A stretch of 32,650 nucleotides of DNA from an uncultured Pseudomonadota bacterium. GTDB lineage: Bacteria; Myxococcota_A; Polyangia; HGW-17. Under the pieces are notes generated by a model, which saw only the letters and a program-made list of their open reading frames with translations, was not told the DNA's origin and did not search any database. The stretch's first letter is position 1. Every line of letters starts with the position of its first letter. This document shows, in pieces, positions 7,906-14,879 of the stretch. The position numbers were made by a program, and so were the translations under genes. The stretch covers positions 1 to 32,650 of the forward strand of contig CALKWH010000456.1 of NCBI GenBank assembly GCA_938004375.1, in the 5' to 3' direction.

Positions 7906-8625
7906 ATGAGAAAACACGAGCGCCCCGCCCACGAACTGCGCCCCCTGCGCCTCGAGACCGACTTCCAGAAGGGCCCCGCTGGCTCGGTGCTGATCTCCTG
8001 TGGCGACACGCGGGTCTGCTGCGCCGCCCACGTGGAGATGAAGGTCCCGCCCTGGTTCTCCCGGGACCGGTCCGGCGGCTGGATCACGGCCGAGTATGCC
8101 ATGCTGCCGGGCGCCACCCTCACGCGCTCGAGCCGCACCCGACGCGGGCGGGAGGAGGAGATCTCCCGGCTCATCGGCCGGTCCCTGCGCGCGGCGGTCC
8201 AGCTCGAGGCGCTGCCCCCGTGCACGATCACCCTCGACTGCGACGTGCTCCAGGCGGACGCGGGCACCCGCTGCGCCTCGATCACCGGCGGCTTCGTCGC
8301 GCTGGTCCTCGCCCTCGAGAGCCTCCGGAAGAAGGGTCAACTGCGCCAGTCGCCGCTGCGCCACGCCGTCTGCGCCTGCTCCTGTGTGCTTTTGCAGGGG
8401 GAGGCCCTGCTGGACCCGGATTACGCCGAGGACTCCTCGGCCGAGGTCGACATGAACTTCGTCTTCACCCAGGCCCTCGAGCTCGTGGAGATTCAGGGAA
8501 CGGCCGAGGGCAGCCCCTTCTCCACCGACCGCCTCCTGACCCTCCTCGAGCTTGGTCGGCGGGGCGCCGAAGCCTGTTTCGCCGCCCAGGGACTGGCTTT
8601 GGGTCAACTTTTTCCGCAACTATGA
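7906..8625 (+). CDS. rph: Ribonuclease PH
   Basis: This phosphorolytic 3'-5' exoribonuclease trims tRNA 3' ends. The protein has 239 aa, the usual length. Family motifs are in order: GDTRVCCAAHVE near residue 32, GGWITAEYAMLPGAT near 57, the Arg-rich EEISRLIGRSLRAA near 85, CDVLQADAGTRCASITGG near 110, and the acidic DMNFVFT near 180. The conserved active-site arginine and aspartates of the family are present. The ATG has GGAAAGGA upstream. It follows the lipoprotein gene by 37 bp and ends with a strong terminator. Its stop codon TGA lies inside the palindrome at 8623-8636. Confidence 0.95.
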   Translation: MRKHERPAHELRPLRLETDFQKGPAGSVLISCGDTRVCCAAHVEMKVPPWFSRDRSGGWITAEYAMLPGATLTRSSRTRRGREEEISRLIGRSLRAAVQLEALPPCTITLDCDVLQADAGTRCASITGGFVALVLALESLRKKGQLRQSPLRHAVCACSCVLLQGEALLDPDYAEDSSAEVDMNFVFTQALELVEIQGTAEGSPFSTDRLLTLLELGRRGAEACFAAQGLALGQLFPQL

Positions 8626-8636
8626 CAAGAATGTCG
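8623..8636. promoter_or_regulatory. Palindrome TGACA-AGAA-TGTC, copy 1
   Basis: The 5-4-5 inverted repeat has one mismatch at its last base (TGTCG). It overlaps the rph stop codon and lies about 110 bp upstream of the sigma-54 promoter at 8735. That is a usual distance for an enhancer-binding-protein site. An identical core, including the AGAA spacer, recurs at 9006-9019. Confidence 0.4.
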
Positions 8637-8675
8637 GCATCGGGCCGCCCGAAACCGCTCCAGACCCGGACGCGA

Positions 8676-8697
8676 GGGGGCGCAGCCCCCGATTTTT
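8676..8697 (+). terminator. Rho-independent terminator of rph
   Basis: GGGGGC (8676-8681), a GCA loop and GCCCCC (8685-8690) form a perfect GC-rich stem, followed by GATTTTT. It lies about 50 bases after the rph stop codon. Confidence 0.85.
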
Positions 8698-8734
8698 CCC
8701 GTGCTGTCAACGAAAATCAAAAGAAAAGGAAGGA

Positions 8735-8749
8735 TGGCATCGAACTTGC
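8735..8749 (+). promoter_or_regulatory. Sigma-54 (RpoN) promoter with no gene downstream
   Basis: TGGCA (8735-8739), six bases, then TTGC (8746-8749) matches the -24/-12 consensus TGGCA-N6-TTGC. Exactly ten bases separate the invariant GG and GC. Transcription should begin near 8761. The only genes nearby are rph, which has already ended, and murG on the opposite strand, so the product would be non-coding. Confidence 0.55.
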
Positions 8750-8760
8750 GTCAAGAAGAA

Positions 8761-8860
8761 GCTGCCAGGCTTGGAATCTTAACTTAGCTTAGCCATTCCT
8801 TCCTAATCCCTAGCCTAGCATTCCTTTTTTCCTTGTCATCTTTTTTTCCCATTTTTTTCA
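8761..8860 (+). ncRNA. Candidate sigma-54-dependent small RNA
   Basis: The stretch downstream of the sigma-54 promoter is unlike its surroundings: AT-rich and strongly pyrimidine-biased, with no credible reading frame. It contains an imperfect direct repeat, TTAGCTTAGCCATTCC (about 8784-8799) and CTAGCCTAGCATTCC (about 8810-8824). After this come T tracts at 8825-8830, 8841-8847 and 8852-8858, which could end transcription. GGAAT (8773-8777) could pair with either ATTCC. The single-stranded UUCCUUCCU at 8796-8804 is an anti-Shine-Dalgarno sequence. The ends are estimates and no transcript is demonstrated. The stretch may simply be a spacer. Confidence 0.3.
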
Positions 8861-8922
8861 GGGTTTTTTCCGCGCGACCGGTGCGTCTATAATTTGTACT
8901 CAGCCAAATCCCCGCCAATCAA

Positions 8923-8941
8923 AGGAAAATCCGGTTTTCCT
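8923..8941 (-). terminator. Possible terminator of murG
   Basis: On the minus strand AGGAAAA and TTTTCCT (8941-8935 and 8929-8923) form a 7-bp stem with a 5-base loop, and TTGATT follows. It lies about 90 bases beyond the murG stop codon. The stem is AT-rich, so the call is weak. Confidence 0.35.
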
Positions 8942-9005
8942 CGGTGTGAGGTATGTCAATTTTGTCAGGGTCGGGCGTCGGGTCGGCGGTCCTGTCCGGC
9001 AGCCA

Positions 9006-9019
9006 TGACAAGAATGTCA
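9006..9019. promoter_or_regulatory. Palindrome TGACA-AGAA-TGTCA, copy 2
   Basis: This is a perfect 5-4-5 inverted repeat ten bases from the murG stop codon. It shares at least ATGACAAGAATGTC with the copy at 8623. The two copies bracket the AT-rich gap in the same orientation. A related direct arrangement, TGTCA-N4-TGTCA, occurs at about 8954-8967. Confidence 0.4.
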
Positions 9020-9029
9020 GCTTTGGGAA

Positions 9030-10112
9030 TCACAGGGTGAGCAGGTCGTCGCGGATCTCGATGGCGGCCCGCGGACGGGCGACGGCGGTCATCGCCTCGC
9101 GCATGGCGACGAGCCGCGGACGATCGAGGCCCTGGAGCCGCTCGACCAGCGCGTCCGGGGTCGCGTCGACCTCCAACAGCAGTTGGGCACCCCCGGCGCT
9201 CACCAGGGAGCGGGCGTTGTGCTCCTGGTGGTTGTCGGTGGCGTGGGGATAGGGGATGAAGATCGCCGGCTTCGCGGCGATCGCCAGCTCGGAGCAGGAG
9301 GTGGCGCCGGCACGGCAGACCACCAGGTCGGCCGCGGCATAGGCCGAGGCCATGTCGTGGATGAAGTCGTCGACCTGGGCCTCCACGCCGGCGGCGCGAT
9401 AGGCGGCCTCGACCCGCTCGCGGTCGGCGGCGCCGGTCTGGTGGCGAACCCGCACGCCCAAGGCGGCGAGCCGGGGCGCCGCGCTCATGAACAACTCGTT
9501 GATGGCGCGCGCGCCCTGGCTGCCCCCGAAGACGAAGACCCGCAGCGGGCCGTCCCCGGCTGCGGCCGTGACGCCGCCCAGGCTCTGCACGATGGAGCGG
9601 CGCACGGGGTTTCCCAGGCTGCGCACGGACTTCTCGGGGAAGTACCGCGCCGATTCCGGGAAGGTGACGTACACGCGGCGCACGCGGCGCCCGAGCTTGC
9701 GGTTGGTGAGCCCCGGCACGGTGTTCTGCTCGAGGATGGCCGTGCGGTAACCCAGCAGCGAGGCGGTGAACACCACCGGCCCCGAGGCGTAGCCGCCCAC
9801 GCCGACCACGATCCGCGGCCGGAGCCGCCGCAGGAGCCTCCAGGAGGAAAAGAACGCGGCCGGCAGCAGGAAGAGCCCGGCGAGCTTGCGAAAGAGCCCG
9901 CGTCCCTTGAGACCGCGCACGGGGATCAGGTGCAGGGGGTAGCCTTCGCGGGGCACCGCCCGCACCTCGATGCCGTGGGAGGAGCCGGCGAAGTGGACCG
10001 CGGCGCCGAGCTCGGTGAAGGCCTCGGCCAGGGCGAGCCCGGGAAACAGGTGTCCGCCGGTGCCGCCGCCGGCGATGAGGATCGTGGGAGCCTTTTCGGT
10101 GGATGTCGTCAT
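9030..10112 (-). CDS. murG: UDP-GlcNAc:undecaprenyl-PP-MurNAc-pentapeptide GlcNAc transferase (MurG)
   Basis: MurG adds GlcNAc to lipid I to make lipid II on the inner face of the cytoplasmic membrane. The protein has 360 aa, the normal length. The N-terminal glycine loop GGGTGGH is at 15-21. The second loop FGGSQGARAIN is near 195, and the donor-binding signature CRAGATSCSELA, with IPYPHATDNHQEHNA, follows near 265-295. It is not in a division and cell wall (dcw) cluster: no murD, ftsW or murC flanks it. No Shine-Dalgarno sequence precedes the ATG, and the best promoter would start the transcript at the ATG itself. A leaderless mRNA is therefore likely. Confidence 0.95.
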   Translation of the reverse strand: MTTSTEKAPTILIAGGGTGGHLFPGLALAEAFTELGAAVHFAGSSHGIEVRAVPREGYPLHLIPVRGLKGRGLFRKLAGLFLLPAAFFSSWRLLRRLRPRIVVGVGGYASGPVVFTASLLGYRTAILEQNTVPGLTNRKLGRRVRRVYVTFPESARYFPEKSVRSLGNPVRRSIVQSLGGVTAAAGDGPLRVFVFGGSQGARAINELFMSAAPRLAALGVRVRHQTGAADRERVEAAYRAAGVEAQVDDFIHDMASAYAAADLVVCRAGATSCSELAIAAKPAIFIPYPHATDNHQEHNARSLVSAGGAQLLLEVDATPDALVERLQGLDRPRLVAMREAMTAVARPRAAIEIRDDLLTL

Positions 10113-10118
10113 GGCCGG

Positions 10119-10147
10119 ACTCTAGCCGGGAATCCCGCGGGAATCAA
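10119..10147 (-). promoter_or_regulatory. Probable murG promoter
   Basis: On the minus strand TTGATT (10147-10142), a 17-bp spacer and TAGAGT (10124-10119) each match consensus at four of six positions. Transcription would start close to 10112, the first base of murG. Confidence 0.4.
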
Positions 10148-10172
10148 AATTCCACCGGAGCCGTCGTCGTAT

Positions 10173-10239
10173 TTGCATTTTTTCCAATCAGGAGTACAGT
10201 GCGGCAGATCACATCTTTTCAGGTCCGGCCAGTGGCCGG
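10173..10239 (+). promoter_or_regulatory. Promoter and leader hairpin of the Asp/Cys-repeat lipoprotein
   Basis: TTGCAT (10173-10178), 16 bp and TACAGT (10195-10200) form a possible promoter. The leader then carries a perfect hairpin, CCGGCC-AGT-GGCCGG (10225-10239), ending six bases before the ribosome-binding site CGGAGG at 10245-10250. The hairpin could influence ribosome access or mRNA stability. Confidence 0.35.
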
Positions 10240-10255
10240 CCAATCGGAGGCAACC

Positions 10256-11293
10256 ATGAAAACATTATCCGTGATGAGCATTCTTATTCTTTCCCTGTTC
10301 TGGGTGGCCGCCTGCGACGACGATCCGTCCGGGCAGAAGAGCGAGATCTGCGACAACCAGATCGACGACGACGGCGACACCTTCGCCGACTGCGACGACC
10401 AGGACTGCTGGTCCGACGCGGCCTGCACCACCAACAACGCGAACAACGTCAACAACGTCAACAACGTCAACAACGTCAACAACGTCAACAACGTCAACAA
10501 CATCAACAACATCAACAACGTCACCAATCCCGAGGTCTGCGACAACGGGAGCGACGACGACGGCGACGGCTTCGCCGACTGCGACGATCGCGACTGCGAC
10601 CTGGACCCCGTCTGCGAGGGCGGCGAGGTCTGCGACGACGAGCTCGACAACGATGAAGACGGCCTCTTCGACTGTGAGGACGAGGACTGCTTCGACCATC
10701 AGGCCTGCAACTACACCCCCGAGGTCTGTGACGATGGGGTCGACAACGACGGCGACGGCCTCGCCGACTGCGACGACTTCATGGACTGCATGGAGTTCCC
10801 GGGCTGCATGATGGAGCGCGAGATGTGCGACAACGGGACCGACGACGACAGCGACGGCCTCGTCGACTGCGAAGACCCCGACTGCGACGGCATCCCCCCC
10901 TGCGGCATGGTCGAGCTCGAGATCTGCGACAACGAGACCGACGATGACGCCGACGGGTTCATCGACTGTGAAGACGCGGACTGCGAGTTCTTCCCGGCTT
11001 GCACGACCTTGTCCTGCGATCCCATCGAGCAGACCGGCTGCACGGACCCCGACGCCTGCTACCTCGACGCCCAGAACCCCGACGGTTACTGCACCACGGC
11101 CGGCGCGGTCGCCACCGGCGAGCGCTGCACCGCCACCCCCGACTGCGCCCCGGGCAACGTCTGCACCGGCCAGAACCCGCAGAACCGCGTCTGCCGCCAG
11201 CTCTGCCTGCTCGCCGGAGGCACCACCTGCGTCGCCGGCACCTGCCAGCAGTCCATGACCCTGGGCTCCGACGTGTTCGGCGTCTGCCGCTAG
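10256..11293 (+). CDS. Lipoprotein with MopE-like Asp/Cys repeats and an Asn-rich linker
   Basis: This encodes 345 aa from the ATG at 10256, chosen for its CGGAGG site and lipobox V17-A-A-C20. An upstream in-frame ATG would destroy the signal. The mature protein holds six repeats of about 28 residues with the pattern E-I/V-C-D-N/D-x3-D-D/N-D-x-D-G-x2-D-C-x-D-x-D-C, beginning at about residues 30, 93, 124, 156, 189 and 222. This matches the putative metal-binding MopE repeat, likely binding Ca or Cu at the surface. Between repeats 1 and 2 lies an Asn-Asn-Val linker (60-89). The last 90 residues form a Cys-rich domain without the acidic repeats. The copy number of such repeats and linkers varies widely in known relatives. 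Confidence 0.88.
   Translation: MKTLSVMSILILSLFWVAACDDDPSGQKSEICDNQIDDDGDTFADCDDQDCWSDAACTTNNANNVNNVNNVNNVNNVNNVNNINNINNVTNPEVCDNGSDDDGDGFADCDDRDCDLDPVCEGGEVCDDELDNDEDGLFDCEDEDCFDHQACNYTPEVCDDGVDNDGDGLADCDDFMDCMEFPGCMMEREMCDNGTDDDSDGLVDCEDPDCDGIPPCGMVELEICDNETDDDADGFIDCEDADCEFFPACTTLSCDPIEQTGCTDPDACYLDAQNPDGYCTTAGAVATGERCTATPDCAPGNVCTGQNPQNRVCRQLCLLAGGTTCVAGTCQQSMTLGSDVFGVCR
10433..10522 (+). repeat. 9-bp minisatellite coding Asn-Asn-Val
   Basis: There are ten in-frame 9-bp units: one AACAACGCG, six AACAACGTC, two AACAACATC and a final AACAACGTC. They encode Asn-Asn-Ala, Asn-Asn-Val or Asn-Asn-Ile. The unit is a multiple of three, so slippage changes linker length without a frameshift. The identical inner copies imply recent expansion. 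Confidence 0.95.
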
Positions 11294-11389
11294 TCACCCC
11301 CTGAAAACCAACCCATCTTGAGGCTTGCGCCCGCCGGCGCGTCGTGCTTCTCTGGGCCGGGTCCGCGACCGCGGCCCCCGGAGGAACCG

Positions 11390-12670
11390 ATGAACATCCT
11401 CAAGGAAGTCCTCAAGCACGAAGTGTTCCCCGCCCTGGGCTGCACCGAGCCCATCGCGGTGGCCTGGGCGGCGGCCCTGGCGGCCCGGGAGCTCGACGCC
11501 GAACCCGAGCGCGTCGAGGCCGTGCTCGACCAGGGCGTCTACAAGAACGGCTTCGCCGTCGCCGTCCCGAACACCGGAGGAGAGCGGGGCAACGCCATCG
11601 CCGCCGCACTGGGGGCCCTGATCCGGCGCCCGGACCTGGACATGAAGATCCTGCAGGAGGCGACCCCGCCGGTCGTCGAACGGGCCCGCGAACTGATCGC
11701 CACCCGGGCGGTGACCTGCGAGCTGGACCGGGGCCGCGGCACGCTGTACATCGACGTGACCGTGCACGCCGGCGGCCACCGGGCGCGGGCGGTCCTGGAG
11801 GGCTCCCACAAGAACGTCGTGCTGCTCACCCGGGACGACGAGGTGCTCAAAAGCGCGACCCCCGGCGCCGCCCCCGCCGCGCTGCCTTACCGTGAGAAGC
11901 TCAAGGCCATGACCCTCGTGGAGTTCGTCGAGCTGGCCGAGGCCATCGACGCCGAGGACGAGGCCTTCCTGCGCGAGGGCATCTTCATGAACCTCAAGAT
12001 CGCCAAGGTGGGGGAGACCTGCCAGAAGGTCGGCTATTACCTCGCCGACCTGCGCGAGCGCGGCTTCCTCATCGATGACGTGTTCTCCTCGTCGCGGATC
12101 CTGACGGCCTCGGCGGCCGACGCCCGCATGGGTGGCGTGGCCCTGCCGGTGATGTCGTCCGGGCAAAGCGGCAACCAGGGCATCGTGGCGATCCTGGTGC
12201 CTTACAACGTGGGCAAGTACTTCCGCGTGGACGAGCCGCGGATCCTGCGGTCCATCGCGCTGTCCCACCTCGTGAACTCGTACGTGAAGTGCTACACCGG
12301 CAGCCTCTCCCCGCTGTGCGGGTGCGCCATCGCCTCGGGCGTGGGGGCGGCGGTGGCCATCGTGTATCAGCAGGTCGGCGCGGACCGCGAGCGCTTCGCC
12401 CTGGCCGTCAACAACCTCATCAGCGACCTCGGCGGCATGCTCTGCGACGGCGCCAAGAGCGGCTGCGCGCTCAAGGTCGCCAGCTCGACGGACTCCGCGA
12501 TCCTGGCTGCCTACATGGCCATCCACCACCACGGCATCACCGAAACCGAGGGCTTCGTCGGCCGCACCGCCGAGGAGACCATCTGGAACCTGAGCACCAT
12601 TGGCCGCATGGGCATGGCCCGCGCCGACGACACGATGCTGCAAATCATGGAGGAGAAGTCTCGGTCGTAG
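11390..12670 (+). CDS. L-cysteine desulfidase family protein (CyuA/YhaM, UPF0597)
   Basis: This encodes 426 aa. Members of the family break L-cysteine to pyruvate, ammonia and sulfide, using a 4Fe-4S cluster, and are related to the alpha part of iron-sulfur serine dehydratase. The N-terminal ALGCTEPIA signature holds C18. Candidate cluster ligands follow at C301, C310, C312, C352 and C359 (KCYTGSLSPLCGC and LCDGAKSGC), and the conserved MSSGQSGNQG is at 255-264. The ATG at 11390 has GGAGG upstream, and an earlier in-frame ATG at 11318 lacks one. The gene stands alone after the repeat lipoprotein. A serine substrate cannot be excluded. Confidence 0.88.
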   Translation: MNILKEVLKHEVFPALGCTEPIAVAWAAALAARELDAEPERVEAVLDQGVYKNGFAVAVPNTGGERGNAIAAALGALIRRPDLDMKILQEATPPVVERARELIATRAVTCELDRGRGTLYIDVTVHAGGHRARAVLEGSHKNVVLLTRDDEVLKSATPGAAPAALPYREKLKAMTLVEFVELAEAIDAEDEAFLREGIFMNLKIAKVGETCQKVGYYLADLRERGFLIDDVFSSSRILTASAADARMGGVALPVMSSGQSGNQGIVAILVPYNVGKYFRVDEPRILRSIALSHLVNSYVKCYTGSLSPLCGCAIASGVGAAVAIVYQQVGADRERFALAVNNLISDLGGMLCDGAKSGCALKVASSTDSAILAAYMAIHHHGITETEGFVGRTAEETIWNLSTIGRMGMARADDTMLQIMEEKSRS

Positions 12671-12686
12671 AGGATCCCCTCTTCCC

Positions 12687-12728
12687 AATCGAAATCGAAA
12701 TCGAAATCGAAATCGAAATCGAAATCGA
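12687..12728. repeat. Hexanucleotide microsatellite (AATCGA)7
   Basis: Seven perfect copies of AATCGA lie in the 74-bp gap between two convergent genes, 16 bases after the desulfidase stop codon and 16 bases before the L,D-transpeptidase stop codon. The same unit recurs at 27954-27983, also between convergent genes. The repeat makes false reading frames of Ile-Glu or Phe-Arg. Confidence 0.95.
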
Positions 12729-12744
12729 AATGGCGTCCCTTGGA

Positions 12745-14328
12745 TCACTCGTCGTCTTCGCCGCCGCGGTTCTCGAACATGCGGCGGGTCTGATCGGCCA
12801 GGTCCCGCTTCTTCAGATCGTCGAGGCGGCGAACCTCGTCGGGAGGCGCGAGCTTGCGCGCGTACCGCAGGAAGGGCACCTCGTGGTCGTACTTGTGCCG
12901 CACCACCACGGTCGTGCCCGGCACCGGGCTCGTCTCGTCGACGTAGACCTCGAGCCAACCCGGGGGCACCACAGGCTCCATCCAGTCGTAGATCCACTTC
13001 GCGTCGATGGGGGTGAGGTTCACGCAGCCGTGGGAGCGTCGGTTGCCGAAGTCGGTGTGCCAGTACGCCCCGTGCAGCGCCTGGCCCAGGAAGAAGAACA
13101 TCGCCCACGGCACGTCGTCCACCGAGTAGCGCTCCGAGGCGCCCATTCCCGAGGTCATGTCGGAGATCGCCTTCTTCGCCCAGACGCGGAAGATGCCGTA
13201 GCGGGTGGGGAACTTCTTCTCACCGCTGGAGATCGGCGCGACGTACACCGGCTCCTCGCCCTCATAGGCCACCAGCGTCTGCATGCTCACGTTGATCTCG
13301 ATCCACTTCTCGCAGGGCTTCAGACCCGGCGGGACCTTCTTGGCCGGCCAGGCCGAGAGCACGCGGCGGGCCGGGATCCATCCCTCCTTGACCCGGTAGA
13401 ACAGCGCCTTGTCCAGCTTCTTCCGGTCGTACAGCGCGCGGATCGAGTAGTGCCCAAGGGGCTTGATCCCGGAGAGCTCCGCGCCGCCCGGCTCCCCGGA
13501 GGGGACCAACTGGATGCTCTTGGCCCGAACGATGGCCGCCGGCAGGTTGAGGTTCAGTTTCCGCAGGTCGATGCCGCGGTACTCGGGCACGTGGTACCCG
13601 AGGATCTCCTCGTCGTACACCAGGAACTTCTTGCCGGTGACCCAGTAGGGCTTGCCCTTGAGGTTCTTGAACTCCATCAACTGGATCATGTCTCCGGCGT
13701 GGAAGGTGCCCGCGGGCTTGCCCGCCTCCAGGTCGGCGGAGTTGGCGTAATACGGGGCGCCGGTCCTCCGGATGCGCCCATACTTGTTCGGCACGATCGC
13801 GCCCGGCGGCAGGATGGGCTGCTCGCGCAGCAGCGTCTCGCGCTTGTCCGCCTCGAGGTTCTCACCGCAGACGAAGCGATGGGCGCCCAGGTTGAGCCAG
13901 TACTTCTTGCACCCACCCCCCGCCGGCGCATAGCGGGTCAACGGCAGGCGCGTGTATTGCTTGATCACGCCCGTGAGTGCGGCGCCGGCGTCGGGCTTGG
14001 CGTAGACCCGGGCGCGGTTGAGCACCCGCAGGCTTCGCGTCCCCTCGGGCAGGATGCCGGCCACCTCGGGCAGCGCCGGATCGGGTCCGGGCCAGACAGC
14101 GGGCTGCGCGGGACAGGAAGGCTTGGGCTTCTGCAGGGGGCCCAGGATCGAAGGGATTGCCTGCCCTTCCCCGTTCACGCCCGGGGTGTTCGCCGTGGCG
14201 CCCACGCCGCCGTCGGTGGAGTCCTCGGCCGCGTCGGGATCCTCCTCAACGACGACCACGTGCTTGTCCCGGCTACAGGCGATCACCAGCAGCCACAGCA
14301 TGAAGAAACGGAACCAAATGGATTTCAT
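12745..14328 (-). CDS. L,D-transpeptidase (YkuD) lipoprotein
   Basis: The product should cross-link peptidoglycan stem peptides, or attach proteins to them, in the periplasm. It has 527 aa from the ATG at 14328, chosen because it opens a lipoprotein signal (lipobox V15-I-A-C18). An upstream TTG at 14355 is less likely. After an acidic linker (about 20-60), a region with VLNRARVYAKPDAG near 102 may be an SH3-like wall-binding module. The catalytic YkuD domain is at about 343-460, with H424 and S432-H433-G434-C435; C435 is the nucleophile. Family members are usually shorter, so the 300-residue N-terminal extension is notable. It follows a small lipoprotein and a triple DsbA-like protein on the same strand. 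Confidence 0.92.
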   Translation of the reverse strand: MKSIWFRFFMLWLLVIACSRDKHVVVVEEDPDAAEDSTDGGVGATANTPGVNGEGQAIPSILGPLQKPKPSCPAQPAVWPGPDPALPEVAGILPEGTRSLRVLNRARVYAKPDAGAALTGVIKQYTRLPLTRYAPAGGGCKKYWLNLGAHRFVCGENLEADKRETLLREQPILPPGAIVPNKYGRIRRTGAPYYANSADLEAGKPAGTFHAGDMIQLMEFKNLKGKPYWVTGKKFLVYDEEILGYHVPEYRGIDLRKLNLNLPAAIVRAKSIQLVPSGEPGGAELSGIKPLGHYSIRALYDRKKLDKALFYRVKEGWIPARRVLSAWPAKKVPPGLKPCEKWIEINVSMQTLVAYEGEEPVYVAPISSGEKKFPTRYGIFRVWAKKAISDMTSGMGASERYSVDDVPWAMFFFLGQALHGAYWHTDFGNRRSHGCVNLTPIDAKWIYDWMEPVVPPGWLEVYVDETSPVPGTTVVVRHKYDHEVPFLRYARKLAPPDEVRRLDDLKKRDLADQTRRMFENRGGEDDE

Positions 14329-14407
14329 GACGCTCGAGTACGAAAACGGGAACAATCGGAGACCGCCAGCCGGCGGCCACGGGGACGCAACCGGAAACCG
14401 GAGGAGT

Positions 14408-14800
14408 CTATTTCAGTTCGGGCGTGAAATCCAGGTCGAAGTCCTGGTCGACGACCGCGGTCGTGGCCGGGACCGTGACGCACTGCCGGACGAACACGCC
14501 CGCCTCGTCCTCGGCGCAGAGCTGATAGCCCTCCTCCTCGGCGATGGACTTGTGCACGTCCACCGACGTGCTCACGAGGTAGCTGCCGTCGGCGGCGACC
14601 ATGGAGCAGACCCGGTCGTCGGGCCCGAACTCGGCGCAGACCATCACGTTGTACTGGTCGGGCGTGCCCTCGGGCACGGTGACGTGGCCGCCGGCCAGAT
14701 CCTTGTACGAGTAGACGCCGTAGCAGGCGGCGATGAGCAGGGTGGAGCCGGCGGCCAGCGCGCCGGCCACGGCCTTTTTCACGAGGGGGATGGTCTTCAT
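14408..14800 (-). CDS. Small lipoprotein of unknown function
   Basis: This encodes 130 aa from the ATG at 14800, which has GGAGG at a good distance. A 19-residue upstream extension lacks one. The signal peptide ends in L-I-A-A-C, and the mature protein starts CYGVYSYKDLAGG. It has three or four further cysteines (MVCAEFG, RVCSM, YQLCAED, RQCVTV) that could pair in the periplasm, and the C-terminus is acidic (DQDFDLDFTPELK). The order on the strand is triple DsbA-like protein, this gene, then the L,D-transpeptidase, with gaps of 79 bp each. An operon is plausible, and the DsbA-like protein could oxidise this protein. I recognise no family. Confidence 0.8.
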   Translation of the reverse strand: MKTIPLVKKAVAGALAAGSTLLIAACYGVYSYKDLAGGHVTVPEGTPDQYNVMVCAEFGPDDRVCSMVAADGSYLVSTSVDVHKSIAEEEGYQLCAEDEAGVFVRQCVTVPATTAVVDQDFDLDFTPELK

Positions 14801-14879
14801 CGCATGACCTCCGGTTGTTCGCTGCTTCGAGTATCCCGAAAAATGAGGGAAAAGCAACCCGGAAGGTCACCGAAGACGG

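Noticed and set aside
8888..8893. A perfect TATAAT as a sigma-70 promoter
   Set aside because: No -35 match lies 16-18 bp upstream (the sequence there is TTTTTC), and it would be antisense to murG with no gene.
10433..10522. CRISPR or regulatory iterons
   Set aside because: The 9-bp units are in frame within a coding region and encode a simple linker.
11294..13108. A minus-strand frame of 604 codons with a Phe-Arg run
   Set aside because: It crosses the whole cysteine desulfidase gene in antisense, and the Phe-Arg run is only the (AATCGA)n microsatellite.
12289..14427. A plus-strand frame of 712 codons with an Ile-Glu run
   Set aside because: It joins the end of the desulfidase gene to the antisense of the L,D-transpeptidase through the microsatellite. 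Composition is Arg/His/Val-rich, unlike a real protein.
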